A stretch of 64,000 bases of DNA from Streptomyces griseoincarnatus (GCA_014649575.1 BMTH01000008.1:1-64000); one strand, 5' to 3'; positions 17,333 to 26,208 are shown, numbered from the stretch's first letter. A program made the numbers and translations. Notes: generated from the letters alone by a model not told the origin.

Positions 17333-20268
17333 GCGGGTCCCGGGCGAGCGGTGTGTTCACCGCGCTGCGTACACAGCTCCAGGAGGCGGCGACCGAGTTC
17401 GCGAGCGGTCCCGACGCACTGGAGGGCATCCTTCTGGGCCTGGTCGACGACGTCGACCGGGCGGTGCGGGAGCCGCTGGAGATCTTCCCCGTCTGCCACC
17501 ACTCCCCCGCCTCCGCCCTGGCCATGGCCCGCCGCCTGCGGGAGAAGCAGCCGAAGGTGGTGTACCTGGAGCTGTGCGAGGACATGGCGCCGCTGCTGAC
17601 CGAGCTGCGCAACTGCCGGCTTCCCGTGGCGGTGCAGGCGTTCGCCGGCGACATCGACGGGTTCCCGCAGGAGTGGGCGCCGCTGTCGGTGGTCGCGCCG
17701 ATCACGGAGGCGTCCGCCGAGTACCAGGCGATCGCCTACGCCCTGGACACGCCGGGCGTGGAACTGGTGCTGGTCGACCGCTCCTCCGACCACGTCTTCC
17801 AGTGGAACACCACCGCTTCCGAAAACGAGGCCTCGGCCGAGGCGGACGAGGCGCCGAAGTCCGAGGAGGCGGCGCTGCACGGCGAGGCGGTCGGCGTCGA
17901 GATCGGCGACCTGCGCCCCAGGTTCGCCGAGCTGGAGGAGCATCTGCTGCGCCACGGGAAGGTGCGGCACTGGTCGGAGTGGTGGCACCAGTACGTCGAG
18001 GTCCCGCTCGGGGACAGCGACCACGACACCTACCGTCAGGTCATGTTCCTCATCGGCAGCCTGTTCCGGCGGCTCGCGCCGGGCGACGGCGACCGGGTCC
18101 GGGTGGACGAGGACCGCGAGCGCCACATGTGGACGCGGATGCGCGAGCACATGGCGGCGACGGGCACCGGCCCGGAGGACTGTCTGTACGTGTGCGGGGC
18201 GTTCCATGCGGCGAGCCGGGTGGAGGAGTTCGGTGTGGACGGCCACTCGGACTCGTTCACCATCTCGCCGCGCACGGCGACCACCTGGCAGTACGGGCTG
18301 ATCCCGTCGAGTCACGCGGCGATCGAGGCGCAGTTCGGCCTGGCGCCCGGCTCGGTGTCGATCGCGGCGACGCAGTGGCAGAAGAGCCTCAAGCGGACGG
18401 GGGTGCGGCCGTACCGGCTGGAGGGCCAGGCGGGGGCGCGCACGTCACGTGCGAAGAAGGCGCCGCCGGCCGCCGCACCGGCGGTCCCGGCGCCCGCGAC
18501 GGACCGGCTGTCCGGGTTCCTGCGGCAGCCGCCCGTGTTGGACGGCCTGGACGAGTCGGAGCTGCTCGGCTGGTCCGTGGACATCGTCAGGGCGGCCCGC
18601 CGCAACGGCTATCTGGCCTCCACCGCGGACGCCATCGCCGTCTTCGAGACGTCGATCCTCCTCGCGGGGATGCGGGACCGGGCCAAGCCGACGCCGTACG
18701 ACTTCCAGGACGCGGCGGTCACCTGCATCGAGAAGGACCGCGTGCCCGGGCGGCGGGACGTACGGCGGCTCGTCGAGATCATGATGGGCGGCGACCGGAT
18801 CGGGCAGGTGGGCTACGAGGCGCTGCCGCCGCTCGCCCGAGACGTGTACGACCGGCTGGAGCCGCTGGGGCTGAAGCTGCAACAGCGCGGTGTGCAGCGG
18901 GCGTTGCTGGACGTGGCCGGGCGGCCCGAGCTGGAGGCGTGCTCGGACGTCCTGTGGATGCTGCGGCGGCTGATGCCGACGGCTGCGGCCCGGCCGATCA
19001 TGGGTGAGCGGCGGCTCGGTGAGCGGTCGATCCAGGAGTCCTGGGACCTGGCTCTCGGCACCCATCAGCGTGCGCTCATCGAGCTCGGCTACGAGGGCGT
19101 CAGCATCGAGCAGGTGCTGGAGCAGCGGCTGCGGCGCGAGGCGTACGGTCCGCGGGCGACCACGGCGGGCGTGCTGGCGGCCGTCGAGGACAGCCTCCTG
19201 TACCTGCGCAGCGGGCGTCTGGCGGACGAGCTGGGCACGCACGCGCTGAAGGTGCTGTCCGCGGAACGCACGGTCGACGGTGCGCCGGAGGTGCTGCGCC
19301 GGGCGCGGGCGCTCCTGGCCTACTACCGCACGAGCCAGCCGGAACTGCCGGCGTGGATCGAGTCCTTCGTGAAGGCGGGGTACGCGCACTACTGCACGCT
19401 GCTGCCGACGGCGTTCCGGGACGAGGACGCGACGGTGGGGCAGGTCGCGGCGATGCTGGGCTTCCTGTTCAGCATGGAGAGCCTGGCGCTGTCCCTGGGC
19501 TGCGACCGTACGCAGCTGGAGCTGGCGGTGGCCCAGTCGCACCCGGAGGACCCGTCGAAGACGGCCCTGCTGTGGGCGGCGCAGGTGCAGCTCGGCACGT
19601 TGTCGCGCGCCGAACTGCGGGCCCGGTGCGACGCGTTGCTGGACAACCCGCTGGTGGTGCCCTCCTACCCGCGCTACCTCAGCGGCTTCGTGCACGCACT
19701 GGAGCCGGTGCCGGGGCTGGCGGACGTGGTGGTGGAGGCGGTGTCGAACGCGTTCGGCCGCCTGCCGGACACGGTGCTGCTGCCGTGGCTGCCGCTGCTG
19801 ATCACCACCCTGCGCAAGGGCGCGGGGGACCTGGCGCCGCTGCTGATACGCGAGGCGGGCCGCGTCTTCCCTGGCCGGCTGCCGGCGCTGGACACGTGGG
19901 TGCCGCCGTGGCGGCAGCCGCAGGAGGACCCGTTCGCGGCCTCGCGTTCCCGGCACATGACCACCGCCGTCCCGGCTCCCCGGGGCGCCGCCCTGCTCGC
20001 CGCTCACCCGGCGGCGTGCGACGCGTTGGCGGAGCTGCTGGGCTGCGAGGACGGCTGGCAGCAACAGGGCACGTCAGCCCTGCCGCCGAGCGGCGCGGGC
20101 GCGGCGCTGCTGACCGCGTATCCGGCGGCGTGCGACGCGGTGGCGGAGCTGCTGGGCTGCGACGAGGGCTGGGCGCCGACCGTCGGCACCGGTTCGCCGG
20201 GTGCGGCCCTGACGACGACGCACCCCGCCGCGGCCGAGGCGCTGGAGGCGCTGCTCTCGCGCGCATGA
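17329..20268 (+). CDS. DUF5682-type large protein of the MoxR/vWA operon
   Basis: 979 residues with a GTG start overlapping the MoxR stop. Near the N-terminus, FPVCHHSPAS (H57, H58) followed by VVYLELCEDM (E81, E84), and later YVCGAFHAAS (H293), recall the His/Glu pattern of the TraB/ChaN/erythromycin-esterase-like hydrolase group; this is my inference from motif spacing. A Pro/Ala linker (about 370-395) leads to a long helical region. The C-terminus carries three copies of a roughly 25-residue unit, two of them near identical (PAACDALAELLGC). It is the last gene of the operon and is followed by a strong hairpin. The function is unknown; it may be the effector or substrate-binding part. Confidence 0.8.
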   Translation: MSGSRASGVFTALRTQLQEAATEFASGPDALEGILLGLVDDVDRAVREPLEIFPVCHHSPASALAMARRLREKQPKVVYLELCEDMAPLLTELRNCRLPVAVQAFAGDIDGFPQEWAPLSVVAPITEASAEYQAIAYALDTPGVELVLVDRSSDHVFQWNTTASENEASAEADEAPKSEEAALHGEAVGVEIGDLRPRFAELEEHLLRHGKVRHWSEWWHQYVEVPLGDSDHDTYRQVMFLIGSLFRRLAPGDGDRVRVDEDRERHMWTRMREHMAATGTGPEDCLYVCGAFHAASRVEEFGVDGHSDSFTISPRTATTWQYGLIPSSHAAIEAQFGLAPGSVSIAATQWQKSLKRTGVRPYRLEGQAGARTSRAKKAPPAAAPAVPAPATDRLSGFLRQPPVLDGLDESELLGWSVDIVRAARRNGYLASTADAIAVFETSILLAGMRDRAKPTPYDFQDAAVTCIEKDRVPGRRDVRRLVEIMMGGDRIGQVGYEALPPLARDVYDRLEPLGLKLQQRGVQRALLDVAGRPELEACSDVLWMLRRLMPTAAARPIMGERRLGERSIQESWDLALGTHQRALIELGYEGVSIEQVLEQRLRREAYGPRATTAGVLAAVEDSLLYLRSGRLADELGTHALKVLSAERTVDGAPEVLRRARALLAYYRTSQPELPAWIESFVKAGYAHYCTLLPTAFRDEDATVGQVAAMLGFLFSMESLALSLGCDRTQLELAVAQSHPEDPSKTALLWAAQVQLGTLSRAELRARCDALLDNPLVVPSYPRYLSGFVHALEPVPGLADVVVEAVSNAFGRLPDTVLLPWLPLLITTLRKGAGDLAPLLIREAGRVFPGRLPALDTWVPPWRQPQEDPFAASRSRHMTTAVPAPRGAALLAAHPAACDALAELLGCEDGWQQQGTSALPPSGAGAALLTAYPAACDAVAELLGCDEGWAPTVGTGSPGAALTTTHPAAAEALEALLSRA

Positions 20269-20273
20269 CGGAC

Positions 20274-20309
20274 AGCGGTCGGACACAGGGTCACCGATGT
20301 CCGACCGCT
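20274..20309 (+). terminator. Terminator of the zinc-finger/vWA/MoxR/DUF5682 operon
   Basis: Perfect 12-bp stem (20274-20285 with 20298-20309) and a 12-nt loop, 5 nt after the last stop codon. There is no clear U tract, as is usual in Streptomyces. Confidence 0.75.
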
Positions 20310-20688
20310 GAGGCCGGCGTCGTGTCGCGGCGCCGGACGGCCCCCCTGCTGTGCGCGACCGTCACGCGTCCAGAGCCGTCTTCAGGCGAACGGGAGGGTG
20401 AGTACGCCGAACCCTCGCGACCTGGGGTGGGGGGAGCACGAGGACGTGGCGGTCCTCGGCGTGGGCGGTGCCGCCGTTCGGAGGGCCCAGGGTGCCCGTG
20501 CGAAGTGCACCAGCGACCTCGCACAGGAGTTCTCCTCACCGACCGCTGCCCGCCGGAGGTTGCCCGCGTCCACCGTGAACATCAAGGCCGGCGGAACCGT
20601 CCTCGGGCCGCGGTTGCAGCCGAGGGCGGGCCGCAGGTCGGGTTGTGTTCGTGCGCCGACCCGGCGGCGGGCAGGTGTGGACGCGTGC
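20310..20688. other. Intergenic region without a credible gene
   Basis: About 380 nt between the operon terminator and the end of the leftward Kelch gene. Open frames here are only extensions of frames antisense to neighbouring genes. I see no tRNA, strong hairpin or repeat. Confidence 0.4.
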
Positions 20689-21753
20689 TCAGCGGCGAGG
20701 GGGACGGTAGGCGTCGTTGGTTTCCACCGGGGCACCGCCTCCCAGGACTCCGCCGCCGGGGATGTGGATGGTTCCGCGCACGGCGACGGCCGCCGTGCCG
20801 TGGCGTGGCACCGGCATGGGGGCCAGCCGCTCCCAGCGGTCGCGCAGGGTGTCGTACGCCTCGGTCTCGTCGAAGACCGTGTTCGGGTTGGTGCCGTCGT
20901 GCCGGCCCTCGCCGCCGAACGTGTAGATCCTCCTCCCGAGGGCCGCGGCGGCGATGCCGCCGCGTGCGGTGGGCATCGGTGCACGCTCGGTCCAGCGGCG
21001 GGCTCCGTGCTCCCACGCGTAGACGGTGTCCCGCACGTTCACCTGCCCCCGGTCCCGGCCGCCGAGCACATAGAAGGTCTCGCCGACGACGGCCCCGCCC
21101 ACGTGGTCGCGGGCCTCCGGCAGCGCGGGCAGCTCCTCCCACCGGCCGGTCACCACGTCGTACGCCGACACGGTGGCCACCGTGTCCTGGAGACCGCCCG
21201 CGCCCGGCACGAGGACACGCATACCGCCGGCCAGGAGGATCTTCCTCCCGCTCACGCCCATTGCGGCGCTTCCCCGCTCGACGCCCCGGGGCATCGGAGG
21301 CAGCCGCCGCCACCGGTCGGCGCGAGGGGAGTAGACGAAGCAGTCGCGCAGGGCCTGCCACTCCGATCCGCCCGACAGCCCGCCGAGGACGTAGATCCGG
21401 TCGTGGACCACGGCCACGTTGGGATGGTTCATGGCAACGGGCAGCGGCGCCGCAGTCGACCAGGTGTCGCGGCGCGTGTCGTAGACGTCGACCTGTCCGG
21501 TGGTGGCGACGCCGCCGGCCCCGTCGTGGACGATGCCACCGATGACGTAGACGTCGTCGCCGACAGCGGCGACGCTGTGCTCCTGCCGGGGGCCGCTCGC
21601 GATCGGCGCCAGCGGCCGCCACCCTTGGCCGTAGTTTCCCGGTATCGGCGGCGAGCCGCCGGGGTCCGTGGGGTGGTCGGGGTGGGCGTGGGCCTGGACG
21701 GCCGGGGCGACCGCCAGGGCCGCGCCGAGAAGCAGGACCGTTCTCCGCTGCAT
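20689..21753 (-). CDS. Secreted Kelch-repeat beta-propeller protein
   Basis: 354 residues from ATG 21753, which has an ideal AAGGAG 6 nt upstream. A signal peptide is present (MQRRTVLLLGAALAVAPAV, then AHA). Six or so Kelch blades follow, each with a GG doublet after a hydrophobic strand and a spaced Y/W (DVYVIGG, RIYVLGG, KILLAGG, TFYVLGG, RIYTFGG, TIHIPGGG). It is probably an extracellular binding or carbohydrate-related protein; no catalytic Cys-Tyr radical site as in galactose oxidase is evident. It is transcribed away from the XRE regulator upstream. Confidence 0.82.
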   Translation of the reverse strand: MQRRTVLLLGAALAVAPAVQAHAHPDHPTDPGGSPPIPGNYGQGWRPLAPIASGPRQEHSVAAVGDDVYVIGGIVHDGAGGVATTGQVDVYDTRRDTWSTAAPLPVAMNHPNVAVVHDRIYVLGGLSGGSEWQALRDCFVYSPRADRWRRLPPMPRGVERGSAAMGVSGRKILLAGGMRVLVPGAGGLQDTVATVSAYDVVTGRWEELPALPEARDHVGGAVVGETFYVLGGRDRGQVNVRDTVYAWEHGARRWTERAPMPTARGGIAAAALGRRIYTFGGEGRHDGTNPNTVFDETEAYDTLRDRWERLAPMPVPRHGTAAVAVRGTIHIPGGGVLGGGAPVETNDAYRPPRR

Positions 21754-21876
21754 GAGGAACTCCTTGTCGCGCGACCTGGTCGTGCCTGGGAAGCAAGAGG
21801 CTTCGGCCCGCTCAGGATTTCTGTGCCGCGGCAGGAGAACCAGGGGACGTCGTCCCACGTTTCGGCCGGTTCCGGG

Positions 21877-22746
21877 TCAGGACGTGGACTCGACCACGTC
21901 CTGCGTGCCGAGGACCGCCAGCAGGTCGAGCGCGTCGGCGCTGTCGGTGCCCAGCGCCGGGGTGAACCACAGCAGACGCTGCCGGCCGTCCTCGCTGAAC
22001 AGGTTGAGGCAGTTGACCTCGACGACCCCGAGGGCGGGGTGTCGGATCCGCTTCCGGTCGTCGCGGCGGAACGCCACGTCGTGGTCGGCCCAGAGGGCGG
22101 CGAACTCGGGCGAGGCGTGCAGCAGGGTGCGGATCATCGATGTGGCCTCGGCGTCCTTGGCGTCCCTGCGGGCGGCGGCCGCGCGCAGGTCGGCGACGAA
22201 CGCCCGGGACTGGGTCGCGTGGTCGGCCTCGGGGTACAGACGGCGCGCGTCCGGCTCGGTGAACCACCGGTGGACGAAGCTGGCGCGGGGCCCGCGAAAT
22301 CCCGACTGGTCACCGAGCAACGCCACCGCGAGCGGATTCTGCACCAGCGTGACGTGAAGGTCGGTGATGACCTGCGCGGGTGTGGACGGCATACGCTGGA
22401 GCAGGTCGAGCATGCCGGGGTGGACGTGCGAGGCCGCGGTGCCCGGGGCGGGAACGGGGCGGTCCGCCAAGCGGTAGAGGTAGTCGCGCTCGTCGGCGGT
22501 CAGCCGCAGCGCCCGGGCCAGAGCGGCGATCATCTGTTCGGAGGGCTGGGAGCCCGCTCCGCGTTCGAGCTCGTTGTAATAGTCCACCGATGCCCCGGCG
22601 AGCTGCGCCACCTCCTCCCGGCGCAGGCCGGGTACCCGGCGCCTCGGCCCGGCGGGGAGACCCACGTCGGCCGGCCGGATACGGCTTCGCCGCGACCGCA
22701 GGAACGTCCCGAGCTCGGTGTACTTGGCAGAACCCATGTGCACCAT
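21877..22746 (-). CDS. XRE-family regulator with MmyB-like ligand-binding domain
   Basis: 289 residues. The N-terminal HTH (residues about 10-75: LGTFLRSRRSRIRP, then GLRREEVAQLAGASVDYYNELERG) and the C-terminal MmyB-like PAS-type domain (LVQNPLAVALLGD, FVADLRAAAAR, DVAFRRDDRKRIRHP, LVVE-like strands) give the architecture typical of actinobacterial repressors of adjacent short-chain dehydrogenases. It is divergent from the SDR gene, and a perfect 21-bp palindrome sits between them. An effector such as a fatty acid or small hydrophobe is plausible but not visible from sequence. Confidence 0.88.
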   Translation of the reverse strand: MVHMGSAKYTELGTFLRSRRSRIRPADVGLPAGPRRRVPGLRREEVAQLAGASVDYYNELERGAGSQPSEQMIAALARALRLTADERDYLYRLADRPVPAPGTAASHVHPGMLDLLQRMPSTPAQVITDLHVTLVQNPLAVALLGDQSGFRGPRASFVHRWFTEPDARRLYPEADHATQSRAFVADLRAAAARRDAKDAEATSMIRTLLHASPEFAALWADHDVAFRRDDRKRIRHPALGVVEVNCLNLFSEDGRQRLLWFTPALGTDSADALDLLAVLGTQDVVESTS

Positions 22747-22770
22747 TCTGTGCCCGGCCGGGGCGCCGAC

Positions 22771-22791
22771 CCAGGGGATGGCATCCCCTGG
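22771..22791. promoter_or_regulatory. Operator palindrome for the XRE/MmyB regulator
   Basis: Perfect 10-1-10 inverted repeat (CCAGGGGATG, central G, CATCCCCTGG) in the 77-nt gap between divergent regulator and SDR genes. The position and the perfect symmetry support a shared operator controlling both genes. Confidence 0.7.
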
Positions 22792-22823
22792 TTGCGCCGG
22801 CCGCCACCGCGCACCGTGGAGGC

Positions 22824-23585
22824 ATGACTACCAGCGACCCCCTTCACACACCGGCACCCGAGCGGGTGGCCGTCGTCACCGGCGGATCGCGTGGCATCGG
22901 CCGCGCGGTGTCGCTCCAGCTGGCCCGCGACGGTCTGGCGGTGGTGGTGAACTACACCAGGGACGTGGCCTCGGCCGAGGAGACCGTGAAGGCGATCACC
23001 GCCGACGGCGGGAGGGCGGTCCCCGTACGGGCGGACGTGGCGGACGAGCACGCGATCGCCGCGCTGTTCGACCGGGCGGAGCGGGAGTTCGGCGGCGTGG
23101 ACGTGGTGGTCAACGCCGCCGGCCGCCTTGTCCTGTCGCCTGTCGCCGACCTCGACCTGTCGGCCCTCGACGAGATGCACCGCACCAACATCCGCGGCGC
23201 CTTCGTGGTGGCCCAGCAGGCCGCTCGACGGCTGCGGCCCGGTGGCTCCTTCCTGGGCGTGTCGACCTCCGTGGTCGGAGCACAGTTCCCCGCTTACGGC
23301 GCGTACGTGGCGAGCAAGGCCGCCGTCGAGTCGATGACCCTGATTCTCGCCCGCGAGCTGCGCGGCCGGGACATCACGGTGAACACCGTCGCCCCCGGCC
23401 CCACAGCCACCGACCTGTTCCTCGACGGGAAGACGCCGGAGGAGATCGACCGGCTCGCGAAGACCCCGCCGCTGGAGCGGCTGGGTACGCCCGAGGACAT
23501 CGCCCGGGTCGCCGCCTTCCTCACCGGCCCGGCGGGGCACTGGGTGAACGGGCAGGTCCTGCGGGCCAACGGCGGAATGGTGTGA
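22824..23585 (+). CDS. Short-chain dehydrogenase/reductase
   Basis: 253 residues, classical SDR length. The cofactor motif TGGSRGIG is at about residues 19-26, NAAG near 93, the catalytic Ser in STSVVGAQ and the YxxxK pair in YGAYVASKAA (Tyr and Lys present), then a VAPGPTATDLF substrate loop. ATG 22824 is preceded at once by GGAGG (only 1 nt spacing), so the transcript may be leaderless or weakly initiated. It lies opposite the XRE/MmyB regulator, the usual arrangement for a regulator-controlled oxidoreductase. The tautomerase downstream is probably co-transcribed. The substrate is unknown. Confidence 0.88.
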   Translation: MTTSDPLHTPAPERVAVVTGGSRGIGRAVSLQLARDGLAVVVNYTRDVASAEETVKAITADGGRAVPVRADVADEHAIAALFDRAEREFGGVDVVVNAAGRLVLSPVADLDLSALDEMHRTNIRGAFVVAQQAARRLRPGGSFLGVSTSVVGAQFPAYGAYVASKAAVESMTLILARELRGRDITVNTVAPGPTATDLFLDGKTPEEIDRLAKTPPLERLGTPEDIARVAAFLTGPAGHWVNGQVLRANGGMV

Positions 23586-23701
23586 GCATCCCGCCGGCCG
23601 CCCTGCCGGTCACCCGAGACGTGCCGGTCACCCCGGAGACGTCCGTACGGCGCCCGTATCGCGTCGGCCACTTCCCACAGAGCTCTCAAGGAGTACGAGT
23701 C

Positions 23702-23911
23702 ATGCCTTTCGCCCACTTCAAGGTCCCCGCGGACACCCTCAGCCCCGACGACAAGAAGAAGATCGTCGAGCGCACCACCGATCTGTACGCCGAGATCTAC
23801 GGTGACCGCGCCCGCGCCACCACCGTGGTGCTCGTCGACGAGGTCGTCGACGGGGGCTGGGGTGTGGGCGGTCACGTCCTCACCGCCGCCCTGCTCAACG
23901 GCGACGCCTGA
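23702..23911 (+). CDS. 4-oxalocrotonate tautomerase-family small enzyme
   Basis: 69 residues, the usual size for this family, with an excellent AAGGAG 8 nt before the ATG. Pro2 becomes the N-terminal catalytic proline after Met removal (MPFAHFKVP). A helix (SPDDKKKIVERTTDLYAEIYG) and a TTVVLVDEV strand complete the beta-alpha-beta monomer. The usual arginines differ, so the exact keto-enol substrate cannot be named. It follows the SDR gene by 116 nt and is likely in the same transcript. Confidence 0.83.
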   Translation: MPFAHFKVPADTLSPDDKKKIVERTTDLYAEIYGDRARATTVVLVDEVVDGGWGVGGHVLTAALLNGDA

Positions 23912-23920
23912 CCCGCGGCC

Positions 23921-23959
23921 GCCGGTGGGCGCGGGCAGGCGGTGCCCGCGCCCACCGGC
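23921..23959. terminator. Convergent terminator hairpin
   Basis: Perfect 17-bp stem (23921-23937 with 23943-23959) and a 5-nt loop between the tautomerase gene and the convergent GH1 gene. It can serve both directions. Confidence 0.75.
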
Positions 23960-23968
23960 GCCGGGACG

Positions 23969-25327
23969 TCACGCCGCCCGGCGCACCCGCTCCCCGTGCC
24001 CCCGGATGATGTCCGCGTACCGGTGCCCCGAGCCCTTGATCGTGCGGGCCTGGGTGGCGTAGTCGACGTGGACCAGGCCGAAGCGCTTGTCGTAGCCGTA
24101 CGCCCACTCGAAGTTGTCGAGCAGGGACCAGGCGAAGTAGCCGGCCAGCGGCGCGCCCTTGCGGGCCGCGGACGCGCAGGCGGCGATGTGCCGGGTGAGG
24201 TAGTTCTGGCGCTCGGGGTCGTCGACGGTGCCATCGGGGCGGACGACGTCCGGGAAGGCGGAGCCGTTCTCGGTGACGTAGAGCTTGCGGGCGCCGTACT
24301 CCTCGGTGAGCCGCAGGAGCAGGGCCTCGATGCCGCCGGCGTCGATCTCCCAGTCCATGCCGGTGCGCGGGACGCCGTCGCGGCGGACGGACGTGGCGTA
24401 GGGGGCGGGACCCTCCGGGTCGGCGGCGACCACTTGCGGGAAGTAGTAGTTCAGGCCGAGCCAGTCGAGCGGGGCCGCGATGGTGTCGAGGTCGCCGGGC
24501 CGTTCGGGGAGGTCGACGCCGTAGACCTCGCGCATGTCGGCGGGGAAGCCGCGGCCGTGGACCGGGTCGAGCCACCAGCGGTTGGTGTGGCCGTCCATGC
24601 GGACGGCGGCGGCGCGGTCCTCGGGGCTGTCGCTCGCCGGGTGGATGGTGGAGAGGTTGTTGACGATGCCGACCTGGGCGTCGGGGGCGACGGCGCGGAT
24701 GGCGCGTGCGGCCAGACCGTGGCCGAGGAGCAGGTGGTACGAGGCGCGGACGGCCGCGGTGAGGTCGGTCCAGCCGGGGGCCATCTTGCCTTCGAGGTGA
24801 CCGATCCAGGCGGAGCACAGGGGTTCGTTGAGGGTGGCCCAGTGGCGGACGCGGTCACCGAGGCGTTCGGCGACGGCGGAGGCATACGCGGCGAAGTGCT
24901 CGGCGGTGTCGCGCTCGGGCCAGCCGCCGCGGTCCTGGAGGGTCTGGGGCAGGTCCCAGTGGTAGAGGGTGACGGACGGGGCGACGCCGGCTTCGAGGAG
25001 ACCGTCGACCAGGCGGTCGTAGAAGGCGAGGCCCTTCGTGTTGACCGGGCCGTCGCCGCCGGGCACGACGCGTGGCCAGGCGACGGACAGCCGGTAGGCG
25101 TTGGCGCCGAGGCGGCTCATCAGGGCGATGTCCTCGCGCCAGCGGTGGTAGTGGTCGCAGGCCACGTCGCCGTGGTCGTCGTTGTCGATGCGGCCGGGTG
25201 TGTGCGAGAAGGTGTCCCAGATCGACGGAGAACGGCCGTCCTCCGCCACGGCGCCCTCGATCTGGTAGGCCGAGGTGGCCGTGCCCCACAGGAAGTCGTC
25301 GGGGAGGGCGGCGTAGTCGATGGTCAC
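23969..25327 (-). CDS. GH1 beta-glucosidase, cytoplasmic
   Basis: 452 residues from a GTG at 25327 with GAAAGGA 5 nt upstream. It is a GH1 (beta/alpha)8 barrel: DDFLWGTATSAYQIEG near the start, acid/base in ATLNEPL (E168) and nucleophile in YVTENGSA (E353). There is no signal peptide, so it hydrolyses imported oligosaccharides. It follows the ABC permease by 20 nt as the last gene of a binding protein-permease-permease-glucosidase operon, the order of cebEFG-bglC. The GH55 exo-beta-1,3-glucanase next door points to laminaribiose or other beta-1,3-glucosides as a main substrate, though cellobiose is possible. Confidence 0.9.
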   Translation of the reverse strand: MTIDYAALPDDFLWGTATSAYQIEGAVAEDGRSPSIWDTFSHTPGRIDNDDHGDVACDHYHRWREDIALMSRLGANAYRLSVAWPRVVPGGDGPVNTKGLAFYDRLVDGLLEAGVAPSVTLYHWDLPQTLQDRGGWPERDTAEHFAAYASAVAERLGDRVRHWATLNEPLCSAWIGHLEGKMAPGWTDLTAAVRASYHLLLGHGLAARAIRAVAPDAQVGIVNNLSTIHPASDSPEDRAAAVRMDGHTNRWWLDPVHGRGFPADMREVYGVDLPERPGDLDTIAAPLDWLGLNYYFPQVVAADPEGPAPYATSVRRDGVPRTGMDWEIDAGGIEALLLRLTEEYGARKLYVTENGSAFPDVVRPDGTVDDPERQNYLTRHIAACASAARKGAPLAGYFAWSLLDNFEWAYGYDKRFGLVHVDYATQARTIKGSGHRYADIIRGHGERVRRAA

Positions 25328-25347
25328 GAAGGTCCTTTCGGGGTGGG

Positions 25348-26208
25348 TCACTTGACGGCTCCCGCCGTCAGGCCGGCGACGAGGTAGCGCTGGAGGAGCA
25401 GGAACCCGGCGACCACGGGGACGCTCACCACGAGGGAGGCGGCCATGATCTGGTTCCAGTACACGTCGTTGAGGGTGGAGTACCCCTGGAGGCCGACCGC
25501 CAGGGTGCGGGTGGTGTCGTTGGTCATCACGGAGGCGAAGAGGACCTCGCCCCAGGCGGTCATGAAGGCGTAGACGGCGACGGCGACGATGCCGGGGACG
25601 GCGGCCGGGACGACGACGCGGAACAGCGCGCCGAGCGGTCCGCAGCCGTCCACGAGCGCCGCCTCGTCCAGGTCGCGCGGGACGGAGTCGAAGTAGCCGA
25701 TCAGCATCCAGATGGAGAACGGCAGCGAGAAGGTGAGGTACGTGAGGATCAGACCGCCGCGGGAGCCGAACAGGGCGATGCCGGTGGCGTTGCCGATGTT
25801 GACGTAGATGAGGAACAGCGGGAGCAGGAACAGGATGCCGGGGAACATCTGCGTCGACAGCACGGTCACCGTGAAGACGCGCTTGCCGCGGAACGAGTAG
25901 CGGCTGACGGCGTACGCGGCGAAGACGGCGATGACCACCGAGCAGACGGTGGCGGCGCCCGCGACGATCAGCGAGTTCACGAAGTAGCGGCCGAGCGGGA
26001 CGGTGGACCAGATGTCGATGTACGGGCGGATCGTCAGCTCGGTCGGCAGCCAGCGGAAGGTGCCGGTGACGTCGGCGAGCGGCTTCAGCGAGCTGGACAG
26101 CATGACGTACACCGGGACCAGGACGAAACCGGTGAGGAGGGTGAGGAAGATCCGCCGTGACCACAGGAACGAGCGGGGCGGGGCCATCGGGGACCGGGGC
26201 GTGCTCAC
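25348..26208 (-). CDS. Sugar ABC transporter permease (MalG/CebG type)
   Basis: 286 residues, six membrane segments, with the EAA loop (DEAALVDGCGPLGALFRVVVP) in the cytoplasmic loop that contacts the ATPase. The GTG start overlaps the preceding permease stop (GTGA). No ATPase gene is in the operon; Streptomyces carbohydrate importers of this type share the distant MsiK ATPase. Confidence 0.9.
   Translation of the reverse strand: MSTPRSPMAPPRSFLWSRRIFLTLLTGFVLVPVYVMLSSSLKPLADVTGTFRWLPTELTIRPYIDIWSTVPLGRYFVNSLIVAGAATVCSVVIAVFAAYAVSRYSFRGKRVFTVTVLSTQMFPGILFLLPLFLIYVNIGNATGIALFGSRGGLILTYLTFSLPFSIWMLIGYFDSVPRDLDEAALVDGCGPLGALFRVVVPAAVPGIVAVAVYAFMTAWGEVLFASVMTNDTTRTLAVGLQGYSTLNDVYWNQIMAASLVVSVPVVAGFLLLQRYLVAGLTAGAVK

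Noticed and set aside
18445..20064. A leftward open frame of more than 500 codons inside the DUF5682 gene
   Set aside because: Antisense to a coherent protein, Arg/Gln-rich composition and no domain. Shadow frame.
25072..26160. A rightward open frame of about 360 codons across the ABC permease and GH1 genes
   Set aside because: Antisense to a well-supported permease and glucosidase, with repetitive Gly, Asp and Val content.
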